Shown here: positions 63,365 through 64,000 of the stretch, one piece after another
Position numbering within the stretch: the stretch's first letter is position 1
Layout: every line of letters starts with the position of its first letter
Source of the DNA: Ktedonospora formicarum
GTDB taxonomy: Bacteria > Chloroflexota > Ktedonobacteria > Ktedonobacterales > Ktedonobacteraceae
NCBI RefSeq assembly: GCF_016587355.1
Contig: NZ_BNJF01000001.1
Span: 1,550,001 to 1,614,000, forward strand
Length of the DNA: 64,000 nt
Direction of reading: 5' to 3'
Position numbers and translations under genes: made by a program
The notes under the pieces: model-generated
Database searches by the model: none
What the model was told of the DNA's origin: nothing
The model's input: the letters and a program-made list of their open reading frames with translations, nothing else

Positions 63365-63399
63365 CGCCAGTATCGTGAGCTTGGCTCACGATACTGGCG
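63365..63399. terminator. Perfect 16-bp inverted repeat between convergent genes
   Basis: Arms 63365-63380 and 63384-63399 pair perfectly around TTG. It separates the deacetylase-like gene from the glycosyltransferase on the other strand. Confidence 0.75.
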
Positions 63400-63408
63400 C
63401 GGTGATCA

Positions 63409-64000
63409 TCACGTGGTTGACTCACTCGCTGGGCTAGCCACAGGCTTTCCATTTTTCTTGCTCAGCGTTCTCAGGAGTTGTCGGTAAAGCTGAGCCATCG
63501 CCTCCCAACGGAAGGGAGTATAATCTTGCAGCGCATAAGCGGTCATACGCACACGGCGCTCCCGCTGCTGAGCAAGTTCGACCAACCCACGAGCAAAATC
63601 CTCAGGACTATCAGCATCACAAAGCAGAATCGACTCTTCGCGGAACATTGAGCGAATAGCCTTCGTGTCCGAGGCAATGATAGGGCGCTGCATCCAGGCA
63701 AACTCGTAGGCTTTGGTTGGCAGCACCAACTCAGAGAAACCGTTACGGCGATAGGGAATAATCCCAACGTCGCCATGAAGGATAAAGTCCACAAGCTCTT
63801 CGGCGGGACAAGGATCAGTGAACAAAACATGATCGCTCACCTCAAGCTCCGATGCAAGTTGCTTAAGATAGGGAAGATGTTCACCGCGTCCCTTGATATC
63901 CAGACGAAGCTGAGGGGCATCCTTACGAGCTAACGCCAGCGCCCTAATAGCGGTATCCAGGCCATTACGCTCGGCAAGCGTGCCATGATACATCACAATG
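63409..64000 (-). CDS. Glycosyltransferase family 4, C-terminal part (cut by window end)
   Basis: The frame is open to the window edge, so the N-terminal domain is missing. The visible 195 residues are a GT-B group 1 C-terminal domain: YHGTLAERNGLDTAIRAL (donor loop), DVGIIPYRRNGFSELVLPTKAYEFAW (acceptor/phosphate segment with the E-x7-E-type Glu), and the closing PFRWEAMAQLY helix. It would transfer a hexose from a nucleotide sugar, probably in a surface polysaccharide pathway along with the deacetylase-like gene. Confidence 0.85.
   Translation of the reverse strand, partial: IVMYHGTLAERNGLDTAIRALALARKDAPQLRLDIKGRGEHLPYLKQLASELEVSDHVLFTDPCPAEELVDFILHGDVGIIPYRRNGFSELVLPTKAYEFAWMQRPIIASDTKAIRSMFREESILLCDADSPEDFARGLVELAQQRERRVRMTAYALQDYTPFRWEAMAQLYRQLLRTLSKKNGKPVASPASESTT

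Overview
The window looks like a chromosomal segment of a moderate-GC, monoderm-type bacterium, most likely a member of the Ktedonobacteria (Chloroflexota). That placement is an inference from gene style and content: standalone and fused CHAD proteins, DUF929 and LURP-one proteins, a MurT/GatD pair, a Ser/Thr kinase with an extracytoplasmic propeller, OpuC-type ABC genes and several small lineage-type proteins. Nothing marks a phage, plasmid, insertion sequence, rRNA operon or CRISPR array. Genes lie in short operons on both strands, and many 3' ends carry very long perfect inverted repeats.

Layout. 0-8 kb: CocE-type hydrolase, metG with a methionine-rich leader peptide and attenuator, dienelactone hydrolase, acyl-CoA dehydrogenase plus CoA-ester lyase. 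8-17 kb: LysR regulator, ATPase fused to a winged helix, pentapeptide-repeat protein, response regulator, LOG protein, glutamine synthetase-like gene with NUDIX, ECF sigma factor. 17-24 kb: wall genes (DacA-like peptidase, MurT/GatD, phosphodiester glycosidase). 23.6-27.4 kb: two proline-tRNA ligases of different evolutionary type behind a proline T-box. 27.6-35.5 kb: receptor kinase, cupredoxin and hydrolase lipoproteins, osmoprotectant ABC transporter. 39-41.8 kb: methyltransferase, RNA ligase, HD phosphatase and polynucleotide kinase, which looks like an RNA repair operon with a frameshift in HD-Pnk. 41.8-52 kb: LIM-DA1 metallopeptidase, acetyltransferase, GlsB, transporter, nitrilase, phosphodiesterase, FtsX/ATPase exporter. 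52.6-64 kb: secDF, a polyphosphate-type operon (Ppx-CHAD, CHAD, HD), two identical tRNA-Leu(CAG) genes each with its own promoter and terminator, a NodB-like deacetylase and the end of a glycosyltransferase.

The most unusual signals are: (1) a 42-codon leader ORF with nine Met codons between a strong promoter and an intrinsic terminator ahead of metG, read as ribosome-mediated attenuation; (2) the methyltransferase/RNA ligase/HD/Pnk cluster, recalling Pnkp-Hen1 repair but built from different parts; (3) a recurrent 5'-leader element found, in the same orientation relative to the gene, before murT, the phosphodiester glycosidase gene, the proS T-box, the ABC exporter and, more weakly, the glutamine synthetase gene; (4) a split polyphosphatase/CHAD operon; (5) a bacterial LIM-DA1 peptidase.
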